Origin: Deltaproteobacteria bacterium
GTDB lineage: Bacteria; Desulfobacterota; JADFVX01
Assembly: GCA_029860075.1 (NCBI GenBank)
Contig: JAOUBX010000017.1
Span: forward strand, 1 to 64,000
Reading direction: 5' to 3'
Length of the DNA stretch: 64,000 nt
Both the position numbers and the translations under genes were made by a program. This document shows, in pieces, positions 28,116-38,297 of this stretch. Within the stretch, counting starts at the first letter, position 1; every line of letters begins with the position of its first letter. The notes beneath the pieces are model-generated. The model had not been told where the DNA came from and made no database searches. It saw only the letters and a program-made list of their open reading frames with translations.

Positions 28116-28819
28116 GGCCCCTCTTGTCCATGCCAGACAAAGATATTGACCTTTTTTTCCTGATAAAGGGTGTTTCGCATCAGTGAATAGTTTGAGCGCT
28201 CTTTCATCCTGCTTATAAGCGTTTCCTTTGCCTGATTTCCAGACAAACCTCTATGTAAATAGGATAAAGCCCCTATAAGGAGGTCTGCCAGTTGCAATTG
28301 CTCTACGTGTTTTGATTCAAGAATCTGCACCCTCTCTACAACCTGCCTTGAAAAATCGTAAAGGCTGTTGCAGATAACCTCATGCAGCTTTTCAACTTTC
28401 TTGCCTCCTCTTGTGTCTTTGATGTCCAGATATATATTGTATCTTGCTGTAGGGTCAAAGATTACTTTCAACATATTGAAGTACATCTTGTAATACCACT
28501 CATCATGATCCTGCCCAAACTGATTATGATGTAGTATTGATTTATCAGGTACAATAAGAGCTCTAAAGTGTAGATCATCGTCATCAAAGAAATAGTCAAG
28601 CAGATCAAGATAGAACCTCTCTTTTGCAGGAGAAACCTTTGTCCATTTAATCTCAAAGTCAGGTCTAAAGCCATGCTTCTCTTTTATTTCACGGATACGG
28701 ACGGCAATTTCCCGTCGTTTGTCAAGGGGGCACCAGATGCCTCCAAGCACCATAGCTTTTTGATTGTCATGCTCTAAATGACAGGACTCGTCACAGTAAA
28801 TATTATAAACTTCACTCAT
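28112..28819 (-). CDS. DUF3800 domain-containing protein
   Basis: A 235-residue protein of the DUF3800 family, which has an RNase H-like fold with conserved acidic residues. The first strand motif is YNIYCDESCHL, a central one is IKWTKVSP, then NIYLDIKDTRGG, and the final LQLADLLIGALSYLHRG carries the last Asp. Members occur often in defence islands and beside restriction systems; the activity is not established. It lies 11 bases after the Res gene. Confidence 0.82.
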   Translation of the reverse strand: MSEVYNIYCDESCHLEHDNQKAMVLGGIWCPLDKRREIAVRIREIKEKHGFRPDFEIKWTKVSPAKERFYLDLLDYFFDDDDLHFRALIVPDKSILHHNQFGQDHDEWYYKMYFNMLKVIFDPTARYNIYLDIKDTRGGKKVEKLHEVICNSLYDFSRQVVERVQILESKHVEQLQLADLLIGALSYLHRGLSGNQAKETLISRMKERSNYSLMRNTLYQEKKVNIFVWHGQEGP

Positions 28820-28830
28820 AGTTCTATTCC

Positions 28831-31503
28831 TTACCCAAGTAATCCACCCAACTGCCCATAAACATCCCGTCCCTTGTCGTCCTTCTCAACAGCAAAGAGA
28901 AAAAAACATTTACCCCCACTTGACTTTGCCCAATATTCACCAACAGCTTTTTTCTCTCTTGAATCGTCCGTGGTTTTATAACCTTCCCCTTTGTATTCGA
29001 CGACAAGCAATCTTTCATCATTTAGCTCTGCAACAAAATCAGGATAGAACCAGTTATTTGCCAGAGGTAGACGGAAGGAGGCATGATCACGTTGAACGAG
29101 GTTACGTACCCAGAATTTAACTTTTGGGTGATTGTCTATCGCTCTTGCACAGGCAAACTCTGTATCACTTGCGTCAGATTCTTTAAGATCTTCAATAATA
29201 GGGTAATAATGTTTTTGGAATTTGTAGCGGCCCCGGTAATAGGGGAATCTGGCAGGATACAAACCAGGTTCAAAGCGGTATTCATAATTGAGGCTCGCCT
29301 CCAGTGGAACCTTATTTTCAAAAAGAACCTGTTGAAAACCTTTTGACGCGGCCTTATCCTGAATTACTGAAATTTGAGCTCTGATTGCGCGGATTAGAGG
29401 GTATTTTACACGGATAAGTGCAGTCAATGTAAAACCGCGTTCTTTCACAAGATGAGCGATAAGCCGGGTAAGATAGGCCATTATTTCACTGTGAGCTATA
29501 TTCTGCTCACAAACCTCCCTGCTGAGGACAAGTGCAAGGTCTGACTCCGAAAGCCCGCTTTCAACGAGATTCAAGTCATAAGTCTCACTCTCTTCAGCAA
29601 CATGGTAGCTCATTTTTTTACCATCAATATCTACCTCAAAAGTCGTCTCCTTTTCGCTAATTGTAAAACCGGGCAGTTCAACGGTAAAATCGAGTAGAGA
29701 CCAGTCTCCGCTTATATACCTGAAGGCCTCCGGTTCCAAAAGACTCAGTTGTCCCTGTTCACCAAAGCAGAGTTGAGGCAGCGGCATAAAATGTTCACCC
29801 CGTTGGGCTGGAGCACGGTTGGCGTCAAGGCGTGCATTATGGAGGGCAATTTCTACCTTATATTCTTTTGTGACTTTATTATCTACATTTGCAAGAAGAA
29901 CCTTTGAGAGCGCTTCATCAACAGAACCAGCCACCTTGACCCTGAAGTCACCCCTTTCAACCTGGCTCACCTCAATACGTGTTCTGTCTTCTGCATTTAG
30001 CCCCTCCAAATCAGGCGCTTGGGGTAGACGTATCTCAAGTGGTGGCTCTTTGGCAGCAGGGTATTCAGCGGGGTCGCCGCCGAATAGATCTGATTGCCCA
30101 TATGCAGCCTGTAGATTTGCCGCTATCTCCAGTTCTTCAAAGCCCATATTGACAAGACGGTCTGTCAGTTGATGTGCAGCCTGTGCAAAACTGGAGGAAC
30201 AAAGGTGAGCATAGGCACGATTGAGGGCTTCTGTTTTACGCCTTTTTGCAAAGGGCATTCTGAGTACGCGACCAAGAAGCTGCTCTGCATCCTTCATAGA
30301 ACGAACCTCTTTAACAGAGCAGAAGACATAGGCAAAAGAGCAATCCCACCCTTCCTTAAGCGCTTCTATGGTAATGATATGTTCAATGGGGCATTCCGGT
30401 GCAAAGATATCCATATTATCAAGCTCTCTTTGCGTACCTGTTGCAACAGCAATTGTATGAGCGTCAATTTTGAGGTTTTCAATAAGAAACTCCTTCAACA
30501 CCTCAACGGTAATTTCACCGTTTTTAGCTTCTGCCTGAAACAAAACAATAGGGCGGATATAGTCCTCTTCCTTTTGTGCTTCTTGCGCAAGTTTGGTGCG
30601 TGTCAAAACAGCATCACGTACACTTGCCTGCCACTCTGCATGTTCTGTCAGCATAATTGGCAGCTTTATCATCTGCTGTGCCTTCAGTTCCAGGGCAGAC
30701 ACATGATAGATAACATTGCTGGCTGAAGTAACACTCGTGTCGGGTGTTGCCGTAAATTCAACTATACATTTGGGATGGATGCGGTGCAGTGTTTTATGGG
30801 TCAAACGGGTTCTGGCATTATGTGCTTCATCAATAATTACCAGAGGTTCGTTAAGGGCAAGGATGTTGGCAAAGGATTTCTTAATCTTTCCAAGGGCGCT
30901 TCTATCGAGGCCATTTTCCTTGAGATCTTCTTCTGTTACCCGCTCAAGGCGTTTGTCATTGGGATTAACGCTGGCAAAGTGTGACTCAAAGTGTTCGTTA
31001 TAGGCATATACCTTACGCCCGCTCGTATCATTCACTCTTAAGTTGGCAATAGTGCTGACAATAACAATCGCTTTGTTACCAACATCCTGGGCCTGAATCT
31101 GTGTTACATCATCAATATTAAGGATTCTTACCTGATAGTCAAAGTAGCGATCAAGTTCTGCACGGTAGGGATGACCCGGCTGGGCAAGCGCTTTCAGGGT
31201 TTGTTCTCGGATAGTGTTGGTAGGCACAAGCCATAGAACAATGGGATAATCCTGTTCAAGATAACTACGGGCAGCAACCTTTACGGTGTGAGAGGCAAGC
31301 ACCGTCTTACCGCCTCCCGTAGGAAGCCGGAGGCAAACATAAGGCACCTGCCCAAAACTGTATTCCCTATAGGGAACCTCATTTTCGCCCCCATTTTTCA
31401 ATACCTCTTTGAAAGCATCTTTCACATCCCCTGTTCTGGCAAGTACCAAAAAACTTTCAAGTGTGTCCAGCGCCTTTCTCTGGTAGTCCTTTAATTTGAA
31501 CAT
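28831..31503 (-). CDS. Type III restriction endonuclease subunit (Res)
   Basis: An 890-residue SF2 helicase-nuclease. Walker A LPTGGGKT is at residues 60-67, the DEAH box is VIIDEAHNA near 225, SAT-like EFTATPDT follows, and helicase motif VI is QLLGRVLRMPFAKRR. The carboxyl end is a PD-(D/E)xK nuclease: YPDFVAELNDERLLVVEYKG. Cleavage would need two inversely oriented, unmodified recognition sites and the Mod subunit. The start overlaps the Mod stop codon (TAATG). Confidence 0.92.
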   Translation of the reverse strand: MFKLKDYQRKALDTLESFLVLARTGDVKDAFKEVLKNGGENEVPYREYSFGQVPYVCLRLPTGGGKTVLASHTVKVAARSYLEQDYPIVLWLVPTNTIREQTLKALAQPGHPYRAELDRYFDYQVRILNIDDVTQIQAQDVGNKAIVIVSTIANLRVNDTSGRKVYAYNEHFESHFASVNPNDKRLERVTEEDLKENGLDRSALGKIKKSFANILALNEPLVIIDEAHNARTRLTHKTLHRIHPKCIVEFTATPDTSVTSASNVIYHVSALELKAQQMIKLPIMLTEHAEWQASVRDAVLTRTKLAQEAQKEEDYIRPIVLFQAEAKNGEITVEVLKEFLIENLKIDAHTIAVATGTQRELDNMDIFAPECPIEHIITIEALKEGWDCSFAYVFCSVKEVRSMKDAEQLLGRVLRMPFAKRRKTEALNRAYAHLCSSSFAQAAHQLTDRLVNMGFEELEIAANLQAAYGQSDLFGGDPAEYPAAKEPPLEIRLPQAPDLEGLNAEDRTRIEVSQVERGDFRVKVAGSVDEALSKVLLANVDNKVTKEYKVEIALHNARLDANRAPAQRGEHFMPLPQLCFGEQGQLSLLEPEAFRYISGDWSLLDFTVELPGFTISEKETTFEVDIDGKKMSYHVAEESETYDLNLVESGLSESDLALVLSREVCEQNIAHSEIMAYLTRLIAHLVKERGFTLTALIRVKYPLIRAIRAQISVIQDKAASKGFQQVLFENKVPLEASLNYEYRFEPGLYPARFPYYRGRYKFQKHYYPIIEDLKESDASDTEFACARAIDNHPKVKFWVRNLVQRDHASFRLPLANNWFYPDFVAELNDERLLVVEYKGEGYKTTDDSREKKAVGEYWAKSSGGKCFFLFAVEKDDKGRDVYGQLGGLLG

Positions 31504-33026
31504 TACAAAGCCCTCACTTCATAAGGTATCTGCTTGAATTCGATCTCTTCAGCGGCCAAGCGGGCCGGGCCAAACCGTGAGGCTTCACCAAAAACAACCT
31601 TTGGGCCGTCATAAGGAGGTAAACTCTCCAGTACAGGCCCCGTTAATACATTGCCGCCATTGGGTTTACGGTCTCCCAGTATGCCGTTATAGAGGAGGTA
31701 ATAGGCCTTGCCTTTATAAACGCCCAGAAGGGGCGAATCAGGTGTTTTCTCTAATGGCGTTCTTGTCGCCATATACCAGACATGCGAAGCCAGTGCTGGA
31801 AAACGAATTGAAGGATTGATATTCCCCATTTCATCAAAAACCGTTTCACCAAGACGAAAAAACCGAAAGCCGCCGCCTCCGCTCCAGTTTACTGCTTCAG
31901 ATATCCCCCCCTGCTCTCCATCAACTACCTTTTTAAGTCGAGGTTGACAATGAGTAACTGCATGTCCACCCATTTCAACACCTATGTATTTTCTCTCTAT
32001 TTTATGGGCTACAGCAGCTGTAGTACCTGAACCAAGAAAAGAATCTAAAACAATTTCATTTTTATTGGTTGCTATTTCAATTACCTGCTGAATTAGTTGT
32101 TCTGGTTTTGGTGTTTCGAAAAGTTCTCCTTCTTCAAATAACTTTACTAGGTTTTTTTTAGCATGATCATTTGTACCAACTTCAGTTGCCAACCAAAGGG
32201 TTTCTGGTGTTAATCCTGATTTTGCCTCTGACAAAAGCTTCTTTATTCTTGGAACCCCATTGCCATCCTTACCAAACCATATGTTGTTTTTAGCTATTTC
32301 TTCTTGCATTTTTGCTTCTGTGTATAACCAACACCGCCCTTTTGGCAATTCATGTGCTTTACCATTCGGTGCTACAAAAGTATAAAATTGATCTGATGTG
32401 CCATGACCTGCTTGAGCATTAGCTGAAACAGACTGCCAAGGGCCTCTAGGATCATTATCTGGATTCTTATATCTTTTGAGAACTTCATCATTAAGCTCTA
32501 AATCATTTCGTACTTTACCAAAAAGAACAGGATCTTTAGCATATAAAAGTAAATATTCGTGATTATTAGAAAATACCTTCCGATTTTCCCTTGTGGTTCT
32601 TTGTTGCCAAATTAGTGTAGTAATAAAATTTTTACGTCCAAAAATCTCGTCCATTATGGTTTTAAGGTAATGCACTTCATTATCATCAATAGATACCCAG
32701 ATGCTTCCATCCGGTGCCAGAAGTTCTCGCAGCAGTTCGAGGCGTGGGTAAATCATGGAAAGCCACTGGCTGTGTTCCAGATTGTCATCATAATGCTCAA
32801 AAGCACTTTTTGTATTGTAAGGGGGATCGATATAGATGCATTTTACCCGTCCGGCATAAAGAGGAATAAGCGCCTTGAGTGCTTCCAGGTTATCGCCCTG
32901 AATAAGCATATTCTCATTATCAACATCACCACAACCAAGCTCCTGCACGGGCTCCAGCAATCTGTAGGAAACATTTGCCGCCGCTTTTACAGCCGCGTCT
33001 TTATTTAACCAATCGAGTGTAGGCAT
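31503..33026 (-). CDS. Type III DNA methyltransferase subunit (Mod)
   Basis: A 507-residue beta-class N6-adenine methyltransferase. Motif IV IDPPYN is at 66-71 and the AdoMet motif I DSFLGSGTTAAVAHK comes later, near 345, with the target-recognition region between. This order is typical of type III Mod. The protein both modifies and sets sequence specificity for the complex. It is directly coupled to Res. The specificity cannot be deduced. Confidence 0.9.
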   Translation of the reverse strand: MPTLDWLNKDAAVKAAANVSYRLLEPVQELGCGDVDNENMLIQGDNLEALKALIPLYAGRVKCIYIDPPYNTKSAFEHYDDNLEHSQWLSMIYPRLELLRELLAPDGSIWVSIDDNEVHYLKTIMDEIFGRKNFITTLIWQQRTTRENRKVFSNNHEYLLLYAKDPVLFGKVRNDLELNDEVLKRYKNPDNDPRGPWQSVSANAQAGHGTSDQFYTFVAPNGKAHELPKGRCWLYTEAKMQEEIAKNNIWFGKDGNGVPRIKKLLSEAKSGLTPETLWLATEVGTNDHAKKNLVKLFEEGELFETPKPEQLIQQVIEIATNKNEIVLDSFLGSGTTAAVAHKIERKYIGVEMGGHAVTHCQPRLKKVVDGEQGGISEAVNWSGGGGFRFFRLGETVFDEMGNINPSIRFPALASHVWYMATRTPLEKTPDSPLLGVYKGKAYYLLYNGILGDRKPNGGNVLTGPVLESLPPYDGPKVVFGEASRFGPARLAAEEIEFKQIPYEVRAL

Positions 33027-33059
33027 AGGGTTGTAATATTATAGAGAAATTCTGAAGTT

Positions 33060-34856
33060 TTAAAGAGATAAATAGTAATCTTTGATTTTTCCGGCAATCA
33101 ACTTCCTTCGTTTTTCCAGGAAATCATCATATCCCTTAACATCCATTTCCATAACTTCTTCAGGTATGGCATTAATATCCATATTAGATTTTAGTTCATC
33201 CATTGAAGTTAGTCCGCCATATTTGAGTTCACCCCCGTTGCACTGTTCACTTAGTTCGCTGAAATATTCAATAGGCGCCTTGTTTCCAATCTTGATATTA
33301 ATCTCCGACTGCATATAGACGTAATTGGAAATCTGGTTGTACTGGCCTCTCTTCAAGCCATTCTTCTTCATATAGTCTCTTGGGAAGATATGGTGTATAT
33401 CTCCCCTGTGTGAAATAAGGTCTTTCACTGTAATATCTTTGGATAAAAAGCCCTTATCATTCATCTTGACCTGGGACGCAAGGAAAACATGAAAATAAGG
33501 ACTGCTGGCTACGGAAGTATTAAGATGCTGCACCAATGCCGCATCCCAGAAAGCATCCGAAAGTTCGGCGCTTTCAATATTGGCAAGATACTCCTTAAAG
33601 TCCATATTGGAGATTTGTTTTATATCGTAATCAAAAGCCGATTCAGGTGAACTGGAATAACGGCTTGTCAAGATTGACATTACAATCCAGCGACGCACAT
33701 AGGTTTCAATATCAGCAGGATTGTATTTCATGGAGCGAAGTTTAAGGTAGACCACATATGCGAAGTTAAGCACGTTTTGCGACCTGACAAGGTGAGAAAC
33801 AATGAAACCAGCCGATTTAACAATCATGATAAATCGTTTAAAATTTGTCTCATTAATAAAGTTGAGCACTCCTTTTTCAAGTTTTTCAAAAGATTCCCTG
33901 GCAATCTCTTCTTCAAAGGTCCTTGATTCAAAGTTTCTACCCGAAAGGAGGCTCACCAAATCGGCAAGTTTGCCCCTGTTAAATTCAGAGGTAAAGGAAA
34001 CCCTTAAAAGGTCGTTGTAGTTCGGATCATACAAGTCATCATTTTCATTCTTTAGCCATGACATTTTCTGAAAATAGTCTGTTTTGGCAAATTCCTTATC
34101 TACATCAATGATGGTGGGATAGAACTCCGGTGCTATGGCAAGATGGCAGAAGTAGTCAATACATTTCCTGAGTGTAGGCCCATTGTATTCTTCATTTGCG
34201 GCTATCTTTGACATAGCAAAGTCAGCCTGACTGAGAACAACTCCCTTTGAATTGATACGGATAAAAACTTCCGTCACTGTCTCAATGTCGAGGTCGGAAT
34301 CCAACTCAATCAGACCAATTTGTTTTTGAGTTATCTTTCTTAAGGCTTCGATCTTTTGAAATATGAGCTTCCTGTCCGTATCTTTGTTTTTTCCGCAATA
34401 CTCTTCCACGAGTTCAAAAACATCAACATCCCCTGAAATAACCTTTGATATATCGGGTAACCAGTTATGATCTTTTGCAATGGCCGGATTAAAGACCTCA
34501 AACCTTTCCTGCAAAGGATTAAAGGCGATTTGAATCTTTATGCGCTTGTAGTGTTTGTCAATGACATATTTGTTCAGAATGGCTGCTGTTAAGGCTGTTA
34601 CACGTTGCTGGCCGTCAATTAGAACTTTCTTACCTTCCGACGTAGAACCATCTTTCAGCTTAACATTAGGATTTCGCCATGCAATGAGATAACCGATAGG
34701 ATAGCCCTGATAGAGCGAGTCCATCAAATCCCTAACCTTGGTTGAATCCCATACAAAGGGGCGTTGAATTTCAGGAATAGCTATTTCCCCCGAATTCACC
34801 CAGGCCAGTACTGTTTCTATTCTTTGCTGATTAACATCATATTTTTGTGTTTTCAT
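33060..34856 (-). CDS. DUF262/HNH (GmrSD-like) protein
   Basis: A 598-residue protein. The DUF262 domain (residues ~15-230) has [18 protein letters not shown] and the nucleotide-binding-like DGQQRVTAL; the carboxyl region has an HNH/DUF1524-like motif [13 protein letters not shown]. In GmrSD these domains form a modification-dependent nuclease using NTP. I start at the ATG at 34856 (AAAGGGG upstream); the 29-codon extension to 34943 has no ribosome binding site. It lies 33 bases before mod and is the first gene of the defence operon. Confidence 0.85.
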   Translation of the reverse strand: MKTQKYDVNQQRIETVLAWVNSGEIAIPEIQRPFVWDSTKVRDLMDSLYQGYPIGYLIAWRNPNVKLKDGSTSEGKKVLIDGQQRVTALTAAILNKYVIDKHYKRIKIQIAFNPLQERFEVFNPAIAKDHNWLPDISKVISGDVDVFELVEEYCGKNKDTDRKLIFQKIEALRKITQKQIGLIELDSDLDIETVTEVFIRINSKGVVLSQADFAMSKIAANEEYNGPTLRKCIDYFCHLAIAPEFYPTIIDVDKEFAKTDYFQKMSWLKNENDDLYDPNYNDLLRVSFTSEFNRGKLADLVSLLSGRNFESRTFEEEIARESFEKLEKGVLNFINETNFKRFIMIVKSAGFIVSHLVRSQNVLNFAYVVYLKLRSMKYNPADIETYVRRWIVMSILTSRYSSSPESAFDYDIKQISNMDFKEYLANIESAELSDAFWDAALVQHLNTSVASSPYFHVFLASQVKMNDKGFLSKDITVKDLISHRGDIHHIFPRDYMKKNGLKRGQYNQISNYVYMQSEINIKIGNKAPIEYFSELSEQCNGGELKYGGLTSMDELKSNMDINAIPEEVMEMDVKGYDDFLEKRRKLIAGKIKDYYLSL

Positions 34857-35156
34857 TGATTCCCCTTTAAATCTATCCTCGGAACTCCATTTTATACCAC
34901 ACCCTCCCCTCCCCCACCAATACCTTTTAAACCTCGATTTCAAAGGTAAAACATTTGAACTGGATATTCTATATTTATCCTATGAAGGAAAGTTTCGCGC
35001 AGAGACGCCAAGATGCAGTGAAAGGAAAAAAAGTGTTGGGATGATTAGGATTGTTGCGGGTGGTGAAAGACAGTTATAGATTCAAAAAGCAGTTACAGGT
35101 TGCTTGTTGCAGGTTTTAAAATCCAGTTAATCCCGTAAATCCTGTCAAACGTTAAA
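34857..35156. other. Gene-free stretch with repeat debris
   Basis: No gene is seen. It contains GCGCAGAGACGCCAAGATGC (about 34994) and GGTTGCTTGTTGCAGG (about 35098), phrases that recur in the gaps at 36.1, 37.8, 38.1 and 39.5 kb. Confidence 0.45.
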
Positions 35157-35516
35157 CTACTCTGTTTCAGCGTCAGGCGCGGGGACTTTAACCATGGCGT
35201 TGGCTGTTGTCTCAATGGCGGCTTTTGTGGCGGGGTTTCTGTGGATTTTTAGGATTTTATTAAGGAGTTCTTTTTCTTCCGGGGTGGCGCTTCCGAAACC
35301 GGGTTCATCGGGTTCACCTCTGCCGAAGAAAACCCAGTCTGCTGATTTGTTCTCTTTTTCACATAATTTCAACAGTTTTTCGAAAGGAATCAGGTTTCTG
35401 GTCTTTGCAGACCTTAGCGATTCAGGAGTGATGCCTATCAGGTTAGCAACTCCAATAAAATTCTTACATTTAAATTCCTTTTTAAGGGCTTTCGCTATCT
35501 CAATTAATGTCATCAT
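35157..35516 (-). CDS. CI-like phage-type repressor (HTH)
   Basis: A 119-residue protein with the amino-terminal helix-turn-helix of the bacteriophage CI repressor family: NFIGVANLIGITPESLRSAKTRN, then ADWVFFGRGEPDE. No LexA/CI peptidase domain follows, only a helical tail, so it is a short repressor. Two ATG codons are adjacent. It is divergent from a small gene that has a strong promoter in the shared 81-base gap, a cI/cro-like layout. Confidence 0.75.
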   Translation of the reverse strand: MMTLIEIAKALKKEFKCKNFIGVANLIGITPESLRSAKTRNLIPFEKLLKLCEKENKSADWVFFGRGEPDEPGFGSATPEEKELLNKILKIHRNPATKAAIETTANAMVKVPAPDAETE

Positions 35517-35532
35517 ATTAGTAACTTTTTTG

Positions 35533-35561
35533 TTGACACGTTACGCATTAACAGCTATATT
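35533..35561 (+). promoter_or_regulatory. Sigma-70 promoter in the CI-like intergenic region
   Basis: TTGACA (35533-35538), 17-base spacer, TATATT (35556-35561). The inverted pair GTAAC (35521-35525)/GTTAC (35540-35544) flanks the -35 box and could be the repressor operator. Confidence 0.75.
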
Positions 35562-35597
35562 TGTATTCAATTAAACTTAATTCACTAAAACAGTGGG

Positions 35598-35783
35598 GTG
35601 GTCACCTTGGTTAAGAAATATCTTCCTTTTTTGAGAGACCTCGACAGGGAAATCAGTCCTTTACCCAAAACCACCCACCGTCTGGAAGCAAAGAAGGCAA
35701 TCGGCGTTCTTCTCGACTTCTTTTTATTACTGCAACAGTCTGAAAACTTGAAAGGGGACCACAACCAGGACGATACACCATGA
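35598..35783 (+). CDS. Small hypothetical protein divergent from CI-like repressor
   Basis: A 61-residue ORF beginning with GTG. The product is helical and basic-acidic (KKYLPFLRDLDREI, then KKAIGVLLDFFLLLQQSEN). It matches nothing I know. A consensus promoter lies upstream and a strong terminator downstream, which makes a real transcript likely even if the start codon is uncertain. Confidence 0.5.
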   Translation: MVTLVKKYLPFLRDLDREISPLPKTTHRLEAKKAIGVLLDFFLLLQQSENLKGDHNQDDTP

Positions 35784-35798
35784 AGACCCCATCAAGAC

Positions 35799-35868
35799 AA
35801 AGAGGCCCCGTTAAAAACTAATGACCGTTGGCGCGAAATTTGGTTGAGACGGGGCCTCTTTCCTTTTT
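35799..35868 (+). terminator. Rho-independent terminator
   Basis: A 13-bp stem (AAAGAGGCCCCGT/ACGGGGCCTCTTT type, outer arms 35799-35811 and 35849-35861) with a 37-base loop is followed by a T-rich run. It ends the small-gene transcript. Confidence 0.75.
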
Positions 35869-36365
35869 CAAAGCGAATAATATAACATCATTCATCTTGA
35901 TGCAAGTTTATCTGTATAAAAGGCAGAGGGCGGAGAGAAAGGGTAAAGGCATTTTTTAGCATAAAGCTCCACTTTCCAAGAGATAGCGAAGATTAGTGGA
36001 ACTTATGCCCTGAGGGTGCGGACAGGGCCGGAAAAAGCCGGAAAATTAAAGATCAAATTCCTGTAGAAAAATATGGGCTGCCGGGGGCACAGAGAAAAGA
36101 TAGAACCTTTTTTTATCCACTAAGGTCACGAAGATTCACGAAGCAGGTCAATTTTGCGCAGAGAAAATATAACTTCGACTTCAAAATAAATATTTTTAAA
36201 CCCATACAATGTAGCCAAGTGGAGCCGTTAGCTGTGGATTAATGGAGAGAGTTCAGAGAAAATATGTGTACATCCGTTAAATCCGCGACTGCCCCGTCAG
36301 AGATACTTTCATTCGGGGTCATCAGCGTTCTATCGGTTCTTTCTTTGAATTCCATGGCAATAAAA
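35869..36365. other. Gene-free stretch with repeat debris
   Basis: No gene is seen. It contains the recurring phrases GCGCAGAGAAAATATAACTT and TCATCAGCGTTCTATCGGTT, near-copies of which occur around 37.84 and 38.18 kb. Confidence 0.4.
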
Positions 36366-37208
36366 TTAGCCGAGCTTTAATTTAGCTTGTGATTTCGCTT
36401 TCTTCTTCTCAAACTTTTCAAGCAGGCGGGAATAAGTTTTAGCCACTTCTTTTGCTCTTGAGGTTTTTGAAAAAAAGCCGATTTTATCAAAAAATTCACT
36501 ATTATCATTCCAGCCTGCCATGAATCTTCCTTCGGCAGTATAGCTCTCGGCTAGCTCCCAGAATATATCCATTTTGGAATTATCCAGAAGCCCTTCATTA
36601 AAGGCTTTACAAAAAGGCCCGGCAAGTTTTTCCTGCTCTTTTTTAGCTTCTTCAATGAAGGGGTTTTTAACGATATTAGCATTCTCTGTCATTCTGCTTA
36701 CGGCAAGCCGGTCAATAATGAGAAGTATCCCTCCCGGGAATTTGGGATTATCGCTATACAGGCGTCCTACATTCTCTAACTGGGGATCACTAAAAACAAG
36801 GCCTTCATCTTTTAGCAGCGCTTTCAGGAATTCAATTGAAGCTTCATCTTTTTCAACATAACATGCGGGACAAATTTCTAATATGGCCTTACCGGCATCG
36901 AGAGAAACAAGCGGCTGTAAGATACAACCCGTATTATTTACTCTTGCATAGTAATTTTTTTCAGGGATTTGAGGCTCCACACGAATAACGAGGCCGTATT
37001 TATTCAGAAACACAAGACAACCTTCATTGCTGTTCAAATACTGATGACTTCCTGCAGGCGCCGGAAGGTTAATTTTCTCAAAACCTTCCAGAATCTGTTG
37101 TGCAGTTTCTTCTCCAAACTTCCGTTCCAGATCCTTAAAAAAATCCGTAGCAGGCTTTTTCTCAGCTCTGTAGGTAAATATGGTGGTTATTTTTTTTAAT
37201 GCAGTCAT
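36366..37208 (-). CDS. Hypothetical protein
   Basis: A 280-residue soluble protein that I do not recognise. The first ~90 residues (YRAEKKPATDFFKDLERKFG, then NKYGLVIRVEPQ) have a mixed alpha/beta pattern; the middle has a CPACYVEKDE segment; the last 40 residues are Lys-rich and helical. Typical initiation context is weak. It is isolated between two gene-free stretches and may belong to the accessory region. Confidence 0.6.
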   Translation of the reverse strand: MTALKKITTIFTYRAEKKPATDFFKDLERKFGEETAQQILEGFEKINLPAPAGSHQYLNSNEGCLVFLNKYGLVIRVEPQIPEKNYYARVNNTGCILQPLVSLDAGKAILEICPACYVEKDEASIEFLKALLKDEGLVFSDPQLENVGRLYSDNPKFPGGILLIIDRLAVSRMTENANIVKNPFIEEAKKEQEKLAGPFCKAFNEGLLDNSKMDIFWELAESYTAEGRFMAGWNDNSEFFDKIGFFSKTSRAKEVAKTYSRLLEKFEKKKAKSQAKLKLG

Positions 37209-38297
37209 ATCAAGGCCTTATGATTTATAAATAACTTTAATGAATTTTATTTAGCCGGTTATCATGAATAAATGAGTCATCCATTCATTTTTGTACGCTA
37301 GTCACCGCAAACAATAATTTTTGCAATCACCATTCTGGCAATGGGCTGTACCCATCATATCAGCTATCGATAGAATTGGGATTAGGGGGGAGACAAGTTA
37401 TGGACAGGAAAGTAAATAAAGTTTCCGGAACGACAAACAACAGGTTCCTGTATGTCTTGACCTGTAATTATCCTTTTATGGCCGGATTTAAAAAACAACA
37501 GAGGATTGCTCTCTATTGCCATTTTACGGTTCTTCCCCATCTTTCTTCCCCCAAAAAATTTTTATTCAATTTCAAAATAAAAAAACCTTACCACCGCAGG
37601 TAAGTAATCTATTTCAATGCGAAAGCAATGTAACAAATTGATTAGCAATTTTATAGGGGAAAAGTCTGATCTTTTGGGGACATTCTTGACCTTTCATCAC
37701 TTTTTTTTGGGGGGGGGATTCGATTGCCGATTTCGGAATGCAGATTGCGGATTGGAAAATCTGTTGCGGGTTGCTTGTTACTGGTTGCAGGTGAAAAGAT
37801 GGTTTCCTGCGGAGACGTTTATGCCCTTTGGGTGCAAAGGCACAGAGAAAATATAACTTCGTACTTAAATTTATACTTTTTAATCCCCAAAATCCTGTTA
37901 ATCATGTCAGAAAAAAATTCCAAGATTTCTCCCTTTGGTTATTGAGATGGGGGTCGGACCGGGTTAACTACTTGACAACAAAGAAAGAACCTTTTTAAAA
38001 ACCCACTTCCCGGCCTTAAAAGTACTTTTTTAGGGGTAAAGTAAGTCCTTTAAGAGAATAACAATGGATAATTACAGATCGGATTTTTATCCTGTTGATC
38101 CTGTCAAAAAGATTTACGATTTCTCCCTTTGATCGAAATGACCTGTCCCGCGCAGAGGGTGATTCAGTGCAAAGTGTAATCCGTCATCGGCGTTCTATCA
38201 GCTTTTCCTGTGATTTCTGTGGCTATAAAAAAAGCTTGCATATGAGTCGATTAGGCTCCATAATTGAATCATTATTTGAGGCAATTATGGGGTTTAA
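37209..38297. other. 1.1-kb gene-free stretch
   Basis: Short frames here have no ribosome binding sites or domains. Notable items are a T8G9 run at 37701-37717, a GGGTCGGACCGGG segment near 37948 that resembles the inverse of the repeats at 25.7 and 27.4 kb, and several CAGAGA / AATCCTGTTAATC-type repeat phrases. It looks like decayed mobile DNA. Confidence 0.45.

Noticed and set aside
37376-37945. Short plus-strand frames in the 37-38 kb gap
   Set aside because: They consist partly of dispersed repeat phrases and a T8G9 run and lack start signals.
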